The notes under the pieces: model-generated
Told to the model about the DNA's origin: nothing
The model's input: the letters and a program-made list of their open reading frames with translations, nothing else
The model's database searches: none
Position numbers and translations under genes: made by a program
In this document: piece by piece, positions 37,134 through 46,438 of the stretch
Position numbering within the stretch: the first letter of the stretch is position 1
How the letters are laid out: each line of letters begins with the position of its first letter
From: Pyrococcus kukulkanii
GTDB taxonomy: Archaea > Methanobacteriota_B > Thermococci > Thermococcales > Thermococcaceae
Assembly (NCBI RefSeq): GCF_041647995.1
Contig: NZ_JARRIB010000002.1
Location: 350,455 to 414,454, forward strand
Direction: 5' to 3'
Length of the DNA: 64,000 nt

Positions 37134-38216
37134 TTAATTGAGGGGAATCCTCTCAACTTCAACTCTGTCCCAAGTTGGATACTCCTCCACTATGTAGAAC
37201 CTTACATCCCCCTCGATGGCATCCGCGAGCTCCTCCGCAACTTCAACGGGCATCTCTATCCTTCTCTTCTCCCAGTTGATGTAGAGCCACTCCTCAGGGA
37301 CTCCCGCTTCTTCAACGAGCAATTCGTACAGCTCCCCAAGATCCTCGTACTCCGCTATTCCAAATCTCAGCGTTCCATCCTCAGTTATCTCCATGTAAGG
37401 CTTTGCAACATTTTTGGCCATCCTCCTTAGCCTGTTCCTGAGCTGGACTGCATCTTTCAGCTTTGCAGTGCAGAGGTGGTAGTTCAATGACGTGTTCTTC
37501 TCGCCCCACTCCAGGATCTCAAGGCCCAATTCAAGGGAGCCTTTTATAGCCGAGCTCTCATCGCTTATTGGCTTGTATCCTCTCGTGAGCAGGTTCCTTA
37601 GATTGGTCTCACTGAACTCGAGCTCGTTTATGTTTAGGAACTTTCCTCCCAAGTTGTCCAAGAGGCTTGCGAACCACTTTATCCTGTCCCCAAACTCTGG
37701 GACGGCAGGAACTTCCCCTCCGACGTCCCATGAGAAATCGAAGGCCTTCTTCATATTCTCGATTTCCCTCTGCAAGAACTTTGAGTTCGGCTCAAATAAG
37801 TCGGGATGAAACCTTATCTCATCCAATCCCGCATCGTAAAGTTTCTGTAGGGCTTTTTCATCGGCTAGTATTCCTGTAGTGTAGAGGTGGATGTGGAACT
37901 TTTCCCCGAACTCCTCCTTCAGGATTCTAACGTACTCAACAGTCCTCGAAAGCCTCGCTAAGGGATCTCCCCCTGTAACTCCGGCTCCTCTCGCCTCTTG
38001 AATCTTTGCCTCCTCTATTATATCTTCTATGGACTTAACCGGCCTTTCGTTGGCGTAAACTACATCTCTCCTCCTCCAGGGGCTCAGAGGGCAATAGAAG
38101 CATTTTCTGGGACAGATGCCGGTGACGAAAAGGACAAGTTTTTCCCCCCTAACGCAGTACTTACACCCTTCTGGAAGTTCCCCGACAACGTAGGAGTAGT
38201 ATGGGGTTTCCCTCAT
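37134..38216 (-). CDS. Radical SAM protein (COG2108-like)
   Basis: 360 residues with the cluster motif CPRKCFYCP (CxxxCxxC) near residue 35 preceded by a CKYC, and the SAM-binding GVTGGDPLARL (GGxP-like). The remainder is a TIM-barrel-like core with a C-terminal extension rich in acidic residues. The reaction is unknown to me; COG2108 is annotated only as an oxidoreductase related to pyruvate-formate-lyase activases. The ATG at 38216 directly follows an in-frame TGA, and 18 further codons lie open above it (see the adjoining mini frame). Same-strand genes follow upstream without gaps. Confidence 0.85.
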   Translation of the reverse strand: MRETPYYSYVVGELPEGCKYCVRGEKLVLFVTGICPRKCFYCPLSPWRRRDVVYANERPVKSIEDIIEEAKIQEARGAGVTGGDPLARLSRTVEYVRILKEEFGEKFHIHLYTTGILADEKALQKLYDAGLDEIRFHPDLFEPNSKFLQREIENMKKAFDFSWDVGGEVPAVPEFGDRIKWFASLLDNLGGKFLNINELEFSETNLRNLLTRGYKPISDESSAIKGSLELGLEILEWGEKNTSLNYHLCTAKLKDAVQLRNRLRRMAKNVAKPYMEITEDGTLRFGIAEYEDLGELYELLVEEAGVPEEWLYINWEKRRIEMPVEVAEELADAIEGDVRFYIVEEYPTWDRVEVERIPLN

Positions 38217-38276
38217 TCAAATCCCCTCAGCCAGCCATCCTCTAATCATTAAATCATTTAACAGCTCTCTCATCAT
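38217..38276 (-). other. 19-codon open frame ending in TGA just before the radical SAM start
   Basis: Minus strand: ATG-ATG then RELLNDLMIRGWLAEGI and TGA (38219-38217), immediately followed in the same frame by the radical SAM ATG. The start overlaps the upstream gene's stop (TATGATG) after GGTGG. If TGA were CGA or another sense codon, the two would be one protein with an N-terminal helix. Either a nonsense mutation shortened the protein, or this is a tiny translated leader. Nothing else supports it as a separate gene. Confidence 0.35.
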
Positions 38277-39349
38277 AGGGCCACCTTCTCGATGACCTTC
38301 GGTATCTCCTGAGGTTCAAGTGCCGTCTCAACTATATAACCCTTCTCCACCAGTATCTTGGTGAACAGGTCCTGCCTCCTCCACCCATCTAGGGTCATGT
38401 CACCGTAGAACATGAGCTCGGGTAATATTATTAGCCCTATGTCAACCTCTGGCAGTTTCTCAACTTCCCTGAGAACGTCCCTACCTGTAAGAAGACCTGC
38501 CGTTCCTATGTTGCCCCCAAAGAATTCATTTTTGACCATGACAACATTAATTCTAGGGAACAGCCTTTTCATCTCGGAATAAGCGAGCTCCCCCGTTAAT
38601 ATGTAAGTTGGAATCTCCGGCTCTATATCGAAGGGCTTAAGTCCCGTTGTAAACTCGCCTAGCAATGCTAAGAATATTGGAGGAATAACTATCCTGATGT
38701 CGAGCTCTTCATCCTTTTCCAGGGCCACCCTCTTTACAAACGTGAGCTCTTCCTTGGTTAAGGATCTAACGCCAAATCTGTTGTACCTCGTAACTCCCAC
38801 AGGGAACAGCCTTACCTCGTGAATTCCCATTGAATCAAGATCCTCAATTATCTCCCCTATATCTTCTACGTTGTACCCTGGGGTAAGGATTATGTCCGCT
38901 ATCACCCTGAAGTGCTCCGCTACAAAGGGGAGAAGGTCTATTAGCTTCCCCGCATGTCTGTTCCTCATCAATCTAGCCCTTACATCCTTCTTCGTTGTGT
39001 GAACTGAGATCTGAATCTCATCAAGGCCTGCCGAGTACAGGCTCTCAACTCTGTCCTTGTCGAACTTTACATTTCCTGAAGTGTCCGTAACCCTTATCCA
39101 AAGATCGTAGTGCTCCCTTGCGTACCTTATCCTATTTTCAAGTTCCGGATCATTCAAGGTGTCGTGCCTTGGAACTTTGTATATCATATCGGGAGGATTT
39201 TGGAGGAGGTAGCAGAATATGCAACCGTTCCCACAGGGTCCAGCTTTGGAAGAGGGAGGAATAACCAAAAGATCCTCCCTCTCCTCTATTCCATCGAGCT
39301 CATACTTCGTTATCTTCCTCAGCTTTAGGTCTTCAGTAAGTTCGTACAT
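38273..39349 (-). CDS. Radical SAM / DUF512 protein (COG1625-like)
   Basis: 358 residues: a cluster motif [15 protein letters not shown] (CxxxCxxC), the [16 protein letters not shown] strand [12 protein letters not shown], and [16 protein letters not shown] typical of the COG1625 group, where N-terminal radical SAM is joined to a C-terminal DUF512 ([16 protein letters not shown] is its glycine-rich part). Function unknown. It overlaps the membrane protein gene upstream by 17 bases and the mini frame downstream. Confidence 0.8.
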   Translation of the reverse strand: MYELTEDLKLRKITKYELDGIEEREDLLVIPPSSKAGPCGNGCIFCYLLQNPPDMIYKVPRHDTLNDPELENRIRYAREHYDLWIRVTDTSGNVKFDKDRVESLYSAGLDEIQISVHTTKKDVRARLMRNRHAGKLIDLLPFVAEHFRVIADIILTPGYNVEDIGEIIEDLDSMGIHEVRLFPVGVTRYNRFGVRSLTKEELTFVKRVALEKDEELDIRIVIPPIFLALLGEFTTGLKPFDIEPEIPTYILTGELAYSEMKRLFPRINVVMVKNEFFGGNIGTAGLLTGRDVLREVEKLPEVDIGLIILPELMFYGDMTLDGWRRQDLFTKILVEKGYIVETALEPQEIPKVIEKVAL

Positions 39350-40214
39350 CTGTCATGGTGCTTGGGATCTGGTTTAAAAGCTCTTCCCCTAGGTTCTCGT
39401 AGAATGAAAGTGACGCCACCGATGTGAACGCGTGGAGCAAGGCCATTACTGGTGCCTGAAGGAATGCCCCAATAAGTAGCCCCAGGAACGATTGAGAGAA
39501 CATTAGTGGAATGAATACGAGGATGCTGGCGACTATGTAGAGAGTAAGGACCGTTAGCATTAAAAGTAGACCGAAACCGAACGTAGATTTTGGCTTCCGC
39601 AGAGGCACCAAAAATTCTCCTACACCCTTCCTTATGGAGCCATTTACAACGTACGCCGGGAAAATTACTGATACCGCTCCCCCAAAAAATGTAAGTGCAA
39701 GGATCTCTATCGTCAGGAGGGCCAGCATCCCTATGATTGTCACGGTCTTTGACCCTCCAATGATCCCGACTCCGATTATTAAGGTGAAAGGTATCGCGAC
39801 AATAATGGCAACGAGACCTAAGATAACAGCCGACACTAAGGTCACTATGAACGCCGAAATTACATTCTCTAATCCAGATATCAAGGCATCTCCAATGCTT
39901 AAGGCCTCCCCCAGATGTTTGCGATGGGCATATATCGTCACCGAATACTGAGCGGCCGAGAGGAGGAGTGCGTAAAGAAGAGCAATTATCAGAAGAGCCC
40001 TTACCTGATCCGGAGATAGCTGTTCATACGTCCCATGCTCCTCAAATATTATATCTCCTTTTTCAAGGTTTTCTAAAGATCTGAGAGCGTTGTTCTTCTG
40101 AACGTATGCGTTTATTGGAGCCAAGATTAAGAGGAAAATCAGCGGGATCATAACTACCTTAGGGTTAGAGATTAGGAAGGACACTGCTTCTCCAAACGAT
40201 TTTATAGCCACCAT
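39333..40214 (-). CDS. Polytopic membrane protein of unknown function
   Basis: 293 residues with about six hydrophobic segments ([32 protein letters not shown]; long Ala/Val/Ile/Gly-rich central stretch; [35 protein letters not shown]), Gly-rich between helices, resembling the DUF4013/integral-membrane archaeal families. No catalytic motif is visible. It is first in a tightly packed minus-strand run with the two radical SAM genes. Confidence 0.7.
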   Translation of the reverse strand: MVAIKSFGEAVSFLISNPKVVMIPLIFLLILAPINAYVQKNNALRSLENLEKGDIIFEEHGTYEQLSPDQVRALLIIALLYALLLSAAQYSVTIYAHRKHLGEALSIGDALISGLENVISAFIVTLVSAVILGLVAIIVAIPFTLIIGVGIIGGSKTVTIIGMLALLTIEILALTFFGGAVSVIFPAYVVNGSIRKGVGEFLVPLRKPKSTFGFGLLLMLTVLTLYIVASILVFIPLMFSQSFLGLLIGAFLQAPVMALLHAFTSVASLSFYENLGEELLNQIPSTMTDVRTY

Positions 40215-40311
40215 GCTTAAACCCCACTCGGTGATGGTATTACTCTTTAAAAATATAATGTATCCTCCAAAAGCTTTTAAAGCCCATAAAGGTTTATGGG
40301 TAATCGGGAGT

Positions 40312-40388
40312 GGGCCGGTAGCTCAGCCTGGGAGAGCGCCGCCCTCGCAAGGCGGAGGCCGCGGGTTCAAATCCCGCCCGGTCCACCA
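40312..40388 (+). tRNA. tRNA-Ala (anticodon CGC), CCA encoded
   Basis: 77 bases: acceptor GGGCCGG with CCGGTCC, giving the G3:U70 pair that defines tRNA-Ala; D-arm TAGCTCAGCCTGGGAGAGC; anticodon stem CCGCC/GGCGG with loop CTCGCAA (anticodon CGC); T-arm GCGGG-TTCAAAT-CCCGC; discriminator A; and CCA at 40386-40388. A TATA-like CTTTTAAAG is about 30 bases upstream (40274-40282). Confidence 0.97.
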
Positions 40389-40534
40389 TCTTAAGTTTTC
40401 TAATTAATCATATCAACGCCTGATTAATAAATTTTGAACTTATCAATGGTAAAAGCACTCACTATCTATTAAGTGTAATAATTAGAATCTATAACCTTAT
40501 AAGCCCTCAGCTGGAGCGTTATTCGGGGATCTAT

Positions 40535-41644
40535 ATGGACGGAGAGAAGACTGTTCTCAGAAAGTTTGAGCACATAGAACATTGTCTCAAGAGAAATGTC
40601 CAGGCTCACGTTTCAAATGGCTTTGAGGACGTTCATTTAATTCACATGTGCCTTCCCGAAATCGATAAGGAAGAAATAGATCTCTCAGTAAAGTTCCTAG
40701 GCAGAAAATTCGATTATCCCATAATGATCACTGGGATGACTGGGGGGACGAGAAGAGGTGAAATTGCCTGGAAGATAAACAGGACTCTAGCTCAGGTTGC
40801 TCAGGAGCTAAACATCCCCTTTGGGGTTGGAAGCCAGAGAGCGATGATAGAAAAGCCTGAGACTTGGGAGAGCTACTACGTTAGGGATGTTGCGCCTGAT
40901 GTGTTCCTTGTAAGCAACTTGGGGGCACCACAATTTGGCAAAAACGCTAGAAAGAGATATGGAGTTAAGGAAGTCCTCCACGCGATAGAAAAGATAGAGG
41001 CAGATGCAATAGCAATTCACATGAATCCCCTTCAGGAGAGCGTTCAACCTGAAGGAGACACGACCTTTGCAGGCGTGCTAGAGGCCCTCGCTGAGATAAA
41101 GTCGAGCATAGATTATCCTATCATAGCTAAGGAAACGGGAGCTGGGGTCTCTAGGGAGGTTGCCGTCAAGCTTGAGGGGATTGGAATTGATGCAATAGAC
41201 ATAAGTGGTTTAGGTGGGACGAGCTGGAGTGGCGTTGAGTATTATAGGGCAAAAGACGAAGTTGGAAAAAGGTTAGCGTTGAGATTTTGGGACTGGGGAA
41301 TCAAAACTGCGATAAGCTTGGCCGAGGTCAGATACTGGACTAACCTCCCCATAATAGCGAGTGGTGGAATGAGGGATGGGATTACCATGGCAAAGGCATT
41401 GGCAATGGGTGCATCTTTGGTTGGCGTTGCCCTGCCCGTTCTCAAACCAGCCGCCAAGGGGGACGTTGAGGGCGTAAAAAGAATTATTATGGGATATGTA
41501 GAAGAGTTGAAAAATGCAATGTTCTTAGTGGGGGCTAAGTCCGTGGTTGAGTTAAAGAGGGTGCCTCTTGTGATAACGGGTTTCACAAGGGAATGGTTAG
41601 AACAGAGAATAAACCTCAATGGTTTCTTAAGCTCTCGCCTTTAG
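40535..41644 (+). CDS. fni: Type 2 isopentenyl-diphosphate isomerase (FMN)
   Basis: 369 residues. It interconverts isopentenyl and dimethylallyl diphosphate for archaeal lipid synthesis using reduced FMN. Seen: [14 protein letters not shown] (FMN phosphate site), [10 protein letters not shown], the substrate/acid region [29 protein letters not shown], and [20 protein letters not shown] (phosphate-binding end). Length is standard. Starts at ATG 40535; TATA-like TATAACCTTATAAG is at about 40490-40502, implying a short or absent leader. Confidence 0.95.
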   Translation: MDGEKTVLRKFEHIEHCLKRNVQAHVSNGFEDVHLIHMCLPEIDKEEIDLSVKFLGRKFDYPIMITGMTGGTRRGEIAWKINRTLAQVAQELNIPFGVGSQRAMIEKPETWESYYVRDVAPDVFLVSNLGAPQFGKNARKRYGVKEVLHAIEKIEADAIAIHMNPLQESVQPEGDTTFAGVLEALAEIKSSIDYPIIAKETGAGVSREVAVKLEGIGIDAIDISGLGGTSWSGVEYYRAKDEVGKRLALRFWDWGIKTAISLAEVRYWTNLPIIASGGMRDGITMAKALAMGASLVGVALPVLKPAAKGDVEGVKRIIMGYVEELKNAMFLVGAKSVVELKRVPLVITGFTREWLEQRINLNGFLSSRL

Positions 41645-41757
41645 AACTATTCTTTTTAGCCGATTCTTCGCAGAAGAAAAATTTATTAACATGACGCTAA
41701 CAAAACCACAATTGATTAGTTATATATAGTGAGATAAAATAAAGAAGGTGAAGTGAA

Positions 41758-42312
41758 GTGAAGAATTACCAACTTGTGTTTGAATGGCCCAAGAAAAAGT
41801 TGCCTCTTAAGTATAAAAGGGAGTGGGATCTTGTAAGAGTTAAGGCGAGAGAAGATAAGCTCCTTGAAACCCTGATCAAGATTTCCCAGGAGTCTGAGAG
41901 TAACCTCGAGATCTCAATTGTTAAGGGAAAGAAAAACATTGGAGAAGCAAGGATAAAGGAGAACTCAATAATGATTGCCTTCTATGGAAGCTCCCCTTAC
42001 ATACCAGAAAGCGTTACCCTTTACATCCCTGGTCACGAGAATCTATCCGTAATAGATGAACTACCTTTCATACAGTCTGGAACGGTGGAAAACCTAAGGG
42101 GCAGGAAGGAAGGCAACAGGATTGAAGTTATCTTTAGGGCAGAGGTTAGAGGACTTGAACTTTATCCAAGGTTCGAAGGTGAGAAGCCAGAGATTACGCT
42201 TAGATTCATTAAAGATGGATATGGAAAGTGGGAAGAGCTCTGCCTTGAGGAAGTCAGAATAAAAGGAGAGAAAGAGGAAGTTAGACTTCAAATGAAGGAA
42301 CGTAAGCTTTAA
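41758..42312 (+). CDS. Uncharacterised soluble protein
   Basis: 184 residues, mixed alpha/beta with many Lys/Glu; no family is recognised. It contains a beta-rich centre (NSIMIAFYGSSPYIPESVT, LYIPGHENLSVIDELPFI). The start is GTG 41758 after GGTGA; no other good start. Its last 32 bases overlap antisense with the feoC gene. It is next to fni and the iron-uptake operon but points toward the latter, so no operon link is seen. Confidence 0.6.
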   Translation: MKNYQLVFEWPKKKLPLKYKREWDLVRVKAREDKLLETLIKISQESESNLEISIVKGKKNIGEARIKENSIMIAFYGSSPYIPESVTLYIPGHENLSVIDELPFIQSGTVENLRGRKEGNRIEVIFRAEVRGLELYPRFEGEKPEITLRFIKDGYGKWEELCLEEVRIKGEKEEVRLQMKERKL

Positions 42313-42523
42313 CCCCACTTCTCACACACTTTCCTGGGCACACTTTTCTTAAGGGACAGTTTTCGCAACTTGAAGTTTTTATCTCCCTTACATAGCCCAG
42401 GGACTTAAGTACCTCGAGCATGCCCTCTACCTCCTCCTTGGGAACTTTAAGCCTCTTAGCTATCTCTTCCGTTGTATAAGTGCCCTTCTGCATAAGCTCG
42501 AGTAACTCCTCAAGCTTTCCCAT
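42281..42523 (-). CDS. feoC: FeoC-like Fe-S winged-helix protein
   Basis: 80 residues: a wHTH (LELMQKGTYTTEEIAKRLKV, EEVEGMLEVLKSLGYVREI) and a C-terminal cysteine cluster CENCPLRKVCPGKC, a probable [4Fe-4S] site. Small proteins of this kind sit after feoB and are thought to sense iron or oxygen and control FeoB stability or transcription. It begins one base after... its start abuts the feoB stop, so the three genes form feoA-feoB-feoC. The assignment as FeoC rests on order and domain makeup. Confidence 0.8.
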   Translation of the reverse strand: MGKLEELLELMQKGTYTTEEIAKRLKVPKEEVEGMLEVLKSLGYVREIKTSSCENCPLRKVCPGKCVRSGVKAYVPSFEV

Positions 42524-44509
42524 TTAGATCACCGAACCTATAGCATAGGCGAGTATACCTACAATGGTGGCCAGCGCTAAATTGTACACTACGGCAACCG
42601 TCATCCACTTGGTTCCTCCCTCAGCCCTTATAGCGGCAAGCGTAGCTATGCATGGCAGGTATAGCGTCGTTACCAGGGCGAGCACGTAGGCTTGAAGAGG
42701 GGTCATCGCGTGAACCATTGCTCCAGCCAAAGATTCCTCACTCACTCCATAGATGACACTGTACGTTGCTATAACGTTCTCCTTCGCAATTATTCCAAAG
42801 ATCAGACTCACCGCCGCTTTCCAGTCTAAGCCCATTAGCCTAGCTATTGGTTCAAAGGCCCTCCCCAACCTCTCAGCATAGCTCAAACCTGTTCCTACCG
42901 GCTGAGGATAGCTCGAGAGGTACCATATAGCGATCGAGCCTAAGAGTATCACCGTTGCGGCCTTCCTGAGAAACTCCTTGCTCCTCTCCCAGGAGTGGAT
43001 TATCACGGTCTTCCACGAGGGTATTGAGTACTCCGGCAACTCTATAACGAACGGGCTCTCCTCTCCCTTGATAAAGAACTTGCCTAGGATCAATGCAGAA
43101 ATCAATGCTAGGGCTATCGCTATTGCGTAGATGCTTATCGCGACTAGGGCCGCTTTATCTGGGAAGAACGTTCCCGCCAAGAACGTTATTACCACCATCC
43201 TCGCCACACAGGGAATTAGAGGATTCACGAGCATCGTTAATATTCTGTCCCTCTCGTTCTCCAAGATTCTGGTTGCCATTATGGCAGGAACGTTACAGCC
43301 GAACGCCAAGACCATTGGAATTATCGCTTTCCCTGGGAGATTAAACACCCTCAAGAACCTCTCCATCATTGCAGCTATTCTGGCCATGTATCCCGTATCC
43401 TCAAGTATCGACATGCCAACGAACAACAAGAACACCAACGGGAAGAAGCTTAACACCGCCCCAACTCCGCCAATGATTCCATCCACTATAAGACCCCTAA
43501 GGGTTTCGTTGGTTATATGTGGGGCTATTGCATCTCCCAGCCACGAGAACGCTGAATCAAGCCACTCCTGGAGGGGTCCACCGAGCGTAAACACAAACTG
43601 GAACAGGATATAGAACACGATAAGCATGGAGATAAGGCCGTAAACTGGGTGAGTCAAAAGCTTATCGAGTTGATCGCTCAAAGTCTCCCTTATTTCAACC
43701 GGGTGCCTAACGAACCTTCTCAACAACCCCTCAAGAAACTCGTACTTCTGGCTTGCCATCACTATGTCGAGGGACCTCTTGTACTTCTGCTCAAGCTCTC
43801 CTATGTGCTTGAGTATCTCATCCATCTTTGATTGACCCAAGTACTTGAGAACGAGCTTTATGACCTCTTCATCCCTTTGGAGGAGCTTTATAGCGAGCCA
43901 CCTTATCGGGTACTTTTCGGCCAGTGGAGTTCCCTTTAGAACCTGGGAGACGTGATCTATCTCCCTCTCTATGTCATCATCGTACTTCGGAATGACAGGA
44001 TTCGTGGTTATTTTACCCTCAGCCATCATCACTATTAGTCTTTTTAATTCTTCAAGCCCCTCACCGCTTTTCGCATTCGTAGGAACAACTGGAACTCCAA
44101 GGGCTCTCTGCATCTCCTTTATGTCTATTTCGACCCCCTTCTTCTTTATGAGGTCGAACTTGTTGAGAGCTATTATCACGTTCTTTGCTCCCATCTCGAA
44201 TAGCTCCATGGTCAAGAAAAGGTTCCTCATTAGGCATGTGGAATCCACTATATCAACTACAACACTAACATTGCCTTCAAGTATGAAGTTCCTCGCTATA
44301 AGCTCGTCAACACTATGGGCCGTCATCGAGTAAATTCCGGGGAGATCCACTACCAGGAACTCCTTATCCCTGTACTTGAATATCCCCTCTTTCTTCTCCA
44401 CGGTAACCCCGGGCCAGTTGCCGACGTGTTGTCTTAATCCTGTGAGGGCGTTGAATATCGTCGTCTTTCCAACGTTTGGATTCCCAACGAGGGCTATTGT
44501 CTTCAGCAT
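42524..44509 (-). CDS. feoB: Ferrous iron transporter FeoB
   Basis: 661 residues: an N-terminal GTPase (G1 GNPNVGKTTIFNAL at about residues 8-21, G3 VVDLPGIYSM, G4 NKFD) with a helical GDI domain, then Gate-type transmembrane core with FFPLVFLLFVGMSILEDTGY and the duplicated GKAIIPMVLAFGCNVPAIMA/MEV-like KENVIA and CIATLAAIRAE region. It takes up Fe2+ across the membrane. The start lies 2 bases from the feoA stop. An operator for a DtxR-like regulator is in the promoter of feoA. Confidence 0.97.
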   Translation of the reverse strand: MLKTIALVGNPNVGKTTIFNALTGLRQHVGNWPGVTVEKKEGIFKYRDKEFLVVDLPGIYSMTAHSVDELIARNFILEGNVSVVVDIVDSTCLMRNLFLTMELFEMGAKNVIIALNKFDLIKKKGVEIDIKEMQRALGVPVVPTNAKSGEGLEELKRLIVMMAEGKITTNPVIPKYDDDIEREIDHVSQVLKGTPLAEKYPIRWLAIKLLQRDEEVIKLVLKYLGQSKMDEILKHIGELEQKYKRSLDIVMASQKYEFLEGLLRRFVRHPVEIRETLSDQLDKLLTHPVYGLISMLIVFYILFQFVFTLGGPLQEWLDSAFSWLGDAIAPHITNETLRGLIVDGIIGGVGAVLSFFPLVFLLFVGMSILEDTGYMARIAAMMERFLRVFNLPGKAIIPMVLAFGCNVPAIMATRILENERDRILTMLVNPLIPCVARMVVITFLAGTFFPDKAALVAISIYAIAIALALISALILGKFFIKGEESPFVIELPEYSIPSWKTVIIHSWERSKEFLRKAATVILLGSIAIWYLSSYPQPVGTGLSYAERLGRAFEPIARLMGLDWKAAVSLIFGIIAKENVIATYSVIYGVSEESLAGAMVHAMTPLQAYVLALVTTLYLPCIATLAAIRAEGGTKWMTVAVVYNLALATIVGILAYAIGSVI

Positions 44510-44511
44510 AG

Positions 44512-44739
44512 CTAAATCCTCCTGACGATTATCTTCCTTGCTATCCCCCAGCCTATGGCTATCCTTGATGAACCGATAGCTATTATCATTGGTCCAGGCC
44601 CCCTGCTTTTGATGACTCTAACCGTAACTCCTGGAGCTATCCCCATTGCTATCAGCTTCGCCCTAGCGTTGGGGCCTCCATGAACGTCAACGACAACCCC
44701 TGCTTCCCCCTCTCTTAGTGCCGTCAATGGCACGTACAA
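44512..44739 (-). CDS. feoA: FeoA SH3-like protein
   Basis: About 75 residues: VPLTALREGEAGVVVDVHGG, then ARAKLIAMGIAPGVTVRVIK and GPMIIAIGSSRIAIGWGIAR, the complete FeoA SH3 fold that interacts with FeoB. TTG 44739 is chosen: GGGAGGTG ends 6 bases before it, whereas GTG 44748 lies within that ribosome site. Expression is probably controlled by the inverted repeat at 44761-44774. Confidence 0.93.
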   Translation of the reverse strand: MYVPLTALREGEAGVVVDVHGGPNARAKLIAMGIAPGVTVRVIKSRGPGPMIIAIGSSRIAIGWGIARKIIVRRI

Positions 44740-44760
44740 GTTAGGCACCTCCCAATATTG

Positions 44761-44774
44761 TTAGGACAACCTAA
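44761..44774. promoter_or_regulatory. DtxR-box-like operator of feoABC
   Basis: TTAGG-ACAA-CCTAA, perfect 5-base arms, lying between the minus-strand TATA-like CCTTTTAAAGAC (about 44786-44797) and feoA. It is the counterpart of the site before the DtxR-like regulator gene 7.6 kb away. Binding of the iron-loaded repressor here would shut off iron uptake. Confidence 0.65.
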
Positions 44775-44836
44775 TTTCTAAGAGGAGTCTTTAAAAGGCT
44801 TATGTCCGAAAAGCGAAAAATAAAGTTTGAATTTCG

Positions 44837-45601
44837 CTATAAAGGGAGCGAGAAAAAATCTATTGTATTTTTCTCAGTTATCTTTTCTATTTCAGGCTTC
44901 GGAATTTCCTTTAACTTTGAAAGCTCCTCGATAGCAACCATTACATACCAGGGCTTGTTTCTTTCTCCCCTGTAGGGACTCATGTAGGGAGAGTCCGTCT
45001 CAACAACGAGGCTTTCAATGTCAAGGGCCTTAGCAACCTCCCTTACTTCAGGTATGAAGACTATACCAGTTACTATCCCGATTATGTGCCCATTCTCTGC
45101 TATTTCCCTCGCTACCTCTACAGGCCCCGTGTAAGCGTGGAAATATGCCTTAACTCCGAACTTCTGCACGAGTTCATAAGCTTCCCTCTCTGCATCTCTT
45201 GCATGTATTACAGCAGGTAAATCTAATTCCACGGCGAGCTCCAAAAAGTGCTCAAATATTCTTCTCTGGTTCTCCTTTTCCCTTTCTGTTTTCGCGTGGA
45301 AATAGTCTAGGCCTATCTCGCCTATCGCGTATATCTCCTTCGCATGATCTCTAATGAAATTCTCCACCTTCCTAACTTTCTCCCAGTTCCCCCTCCTAGC
45401 CTCGTTCGGATGGTAGCCCAGGGTAGGGAAGAGAAAACCGAAATAAGGCTTCAGCAGATCCCAGCTCTTCCAGACGTGGGTTTTCCTGTACTCAGTTATT
45501 GAGTCAACTATCGCCCTGAGCCTCTCTTGAGCCGCCCTGATTATCTCCTCATGATCCTTTTTGTAGAACTCAACGTGAGCGTGAGCATCTATCATCTTCA
45601 A
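44837..45601 (-). CDS. TatD-family metal-dependent hydrolase
   Basis: 254 residues in the TIM-barrel group of TatD (COG1099-like): KMIDAHAHVEF (HxH metal pair), IGEIGLDYFH (Glu), DLPAVIHARDAEREA (His), AYFHAYTGP (His) and VVETDSPYM (Asp). All metal-site residues appear present. Family members are DNases or amidohydrolases; the substrate here is unknown. It is divergent from the BtpA-family gene with 41 bases between. Confidence 0.85.
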   Translation of the reverse strand: MKMIDAHAHVEFYKKDHEEIIRAAQERLRAIVDSITEYRKTHVWKSWDLLKPYFGFLFPTLGYHPNEARRGNWEKVRKVENFIRDHAKEIYAIGEIGLDYFHAKTEREKENQRRIFEHFLELAVELDLPAVIHARDAEREAYELVQKFGVKAYFHAYTGPVEVAREIAENGHIIGIVTGIVFIPEVREVAKALDIESLVVETDSPYMSPYRGERNKPWYVMVAIEELSKLKEIPKPEIEKITEKNTIDFFSLPL

Positions 45602-45642
45602 TCACCGAAAAGCTTTACATCCTTAACTTTTTAATTCAATCC

Positions 45643-46425
45643 ATGAACTTCGAGGGCAAGCCCCTAATAGGCGTCGTCCACCTAAGGCCCCTCCCAGGAT
45701 CCCCAAGGTTCTCAGGGGATCTTGGGGATGTTATTGAGAACGCCACAAGGGATGCAAGGGCGTACGAAGAGGCTGGCTTTGATGCAGTAATAGTTGAGAA
45801 CTTTGGAGACTACCCATTTGCCAAGGAGGTTGGAAAGGAGACAGTTGCTTCCTTTGCTGTTGTTGCTAAAGAGGTTCGCAGGGAGGTGTCTATACCAATA
45901 GGCATAAACGTGCTGAGGAATGATTGCGTAGCTGCCTATGGAATAGCGTACTCTGTGAAGGCTGAGTTCATAAGGGTGAACGTTCTCACAGGGGTAGCCT
46001 TTACCGATCAGGGGATAATAGAGGGTTGTGCTAGGGATCTTGCTCTTATGAGAAGGCTACTTCCTGGGGTCAAAGTTTTTGCCGACGTTCATGTTAAGCA
46101 TGCGGTTCACTTCTCTCGGCTAGAGGATGCAGTCCTTGATACCGTGGAGAGGGGAGGAGCAGATGCCGTAATAGTAAGCGGTTCTAGAACCGGAAGTGAA
46201 GTCAGCTTGAAGGATCTCAAAACTGTCAAAAAAGTAAGTGGGGTTCCAGTTATAGTTGGTTCTGGTGTCAATCCTCAAAATTTACCTTTACTTGCTAAAT
46301 TTGCGGACGGATTCATAGTTGGGACTTGGGTTAAGGAAGGTGGAAGTACCGAGAACCCAGTTTCCGTTGAAAGGGCAAAGGCTTTAGTGAGGGTAAGGAA
46401 CGATATCTTACAAAGGATAAAATGA
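45643..46425 (+). CDS. BtpA-family TIM-barrel protein
   Basis: 260 residues: [20 protein letters not shown] and [16 protein letters not shown], then [10 protein letters not shown] and [17 protein letters not shown] with [10 protein letters not shown], phosphate-binding-like loops of the family COG0434 (BtpA/SgcQ). BtpA helps photosystem I in cyanobacteria, which cannot be its role in an archaeon; a sugar- or nucleoside-phosphate function is probable. 13 bases separate it from glmM, so the two are probably cotranscribed. Confidence 0.83.
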   Translation: MNFEGKPLIGVVHLRPLPGSPRFSGDLGDVIENATRDARAYEEAGFDAVIVENFGDYPFAKEVGKETVASFAVVAKEVRREVSIPIGINVLRNDCVAAYGIAYSVKAEFIRVNVLTGVAFTDQGIIEGCARDLALMRRLLPGVKVFADVHVKHAVHFSRLEDAVLDTVERGGADAVIVSGSRTGSEVSLKDLKTVKKVSGVPVIVGSGVNPQNLPLLAKFADGFIVGTWVKEGGSTENPVSVERAKALVRVRNDILQRIK

Positions 46426-46438
46426 TGGAGGGTCTAGA

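Noticed and set aside
38217..38219. TGA as selenocysteine codon
   Set aside because: No SECIS-like structure or selenoprotein family is evident, and Thermococcales are not known to use it; a nonsense mutation is simpler.
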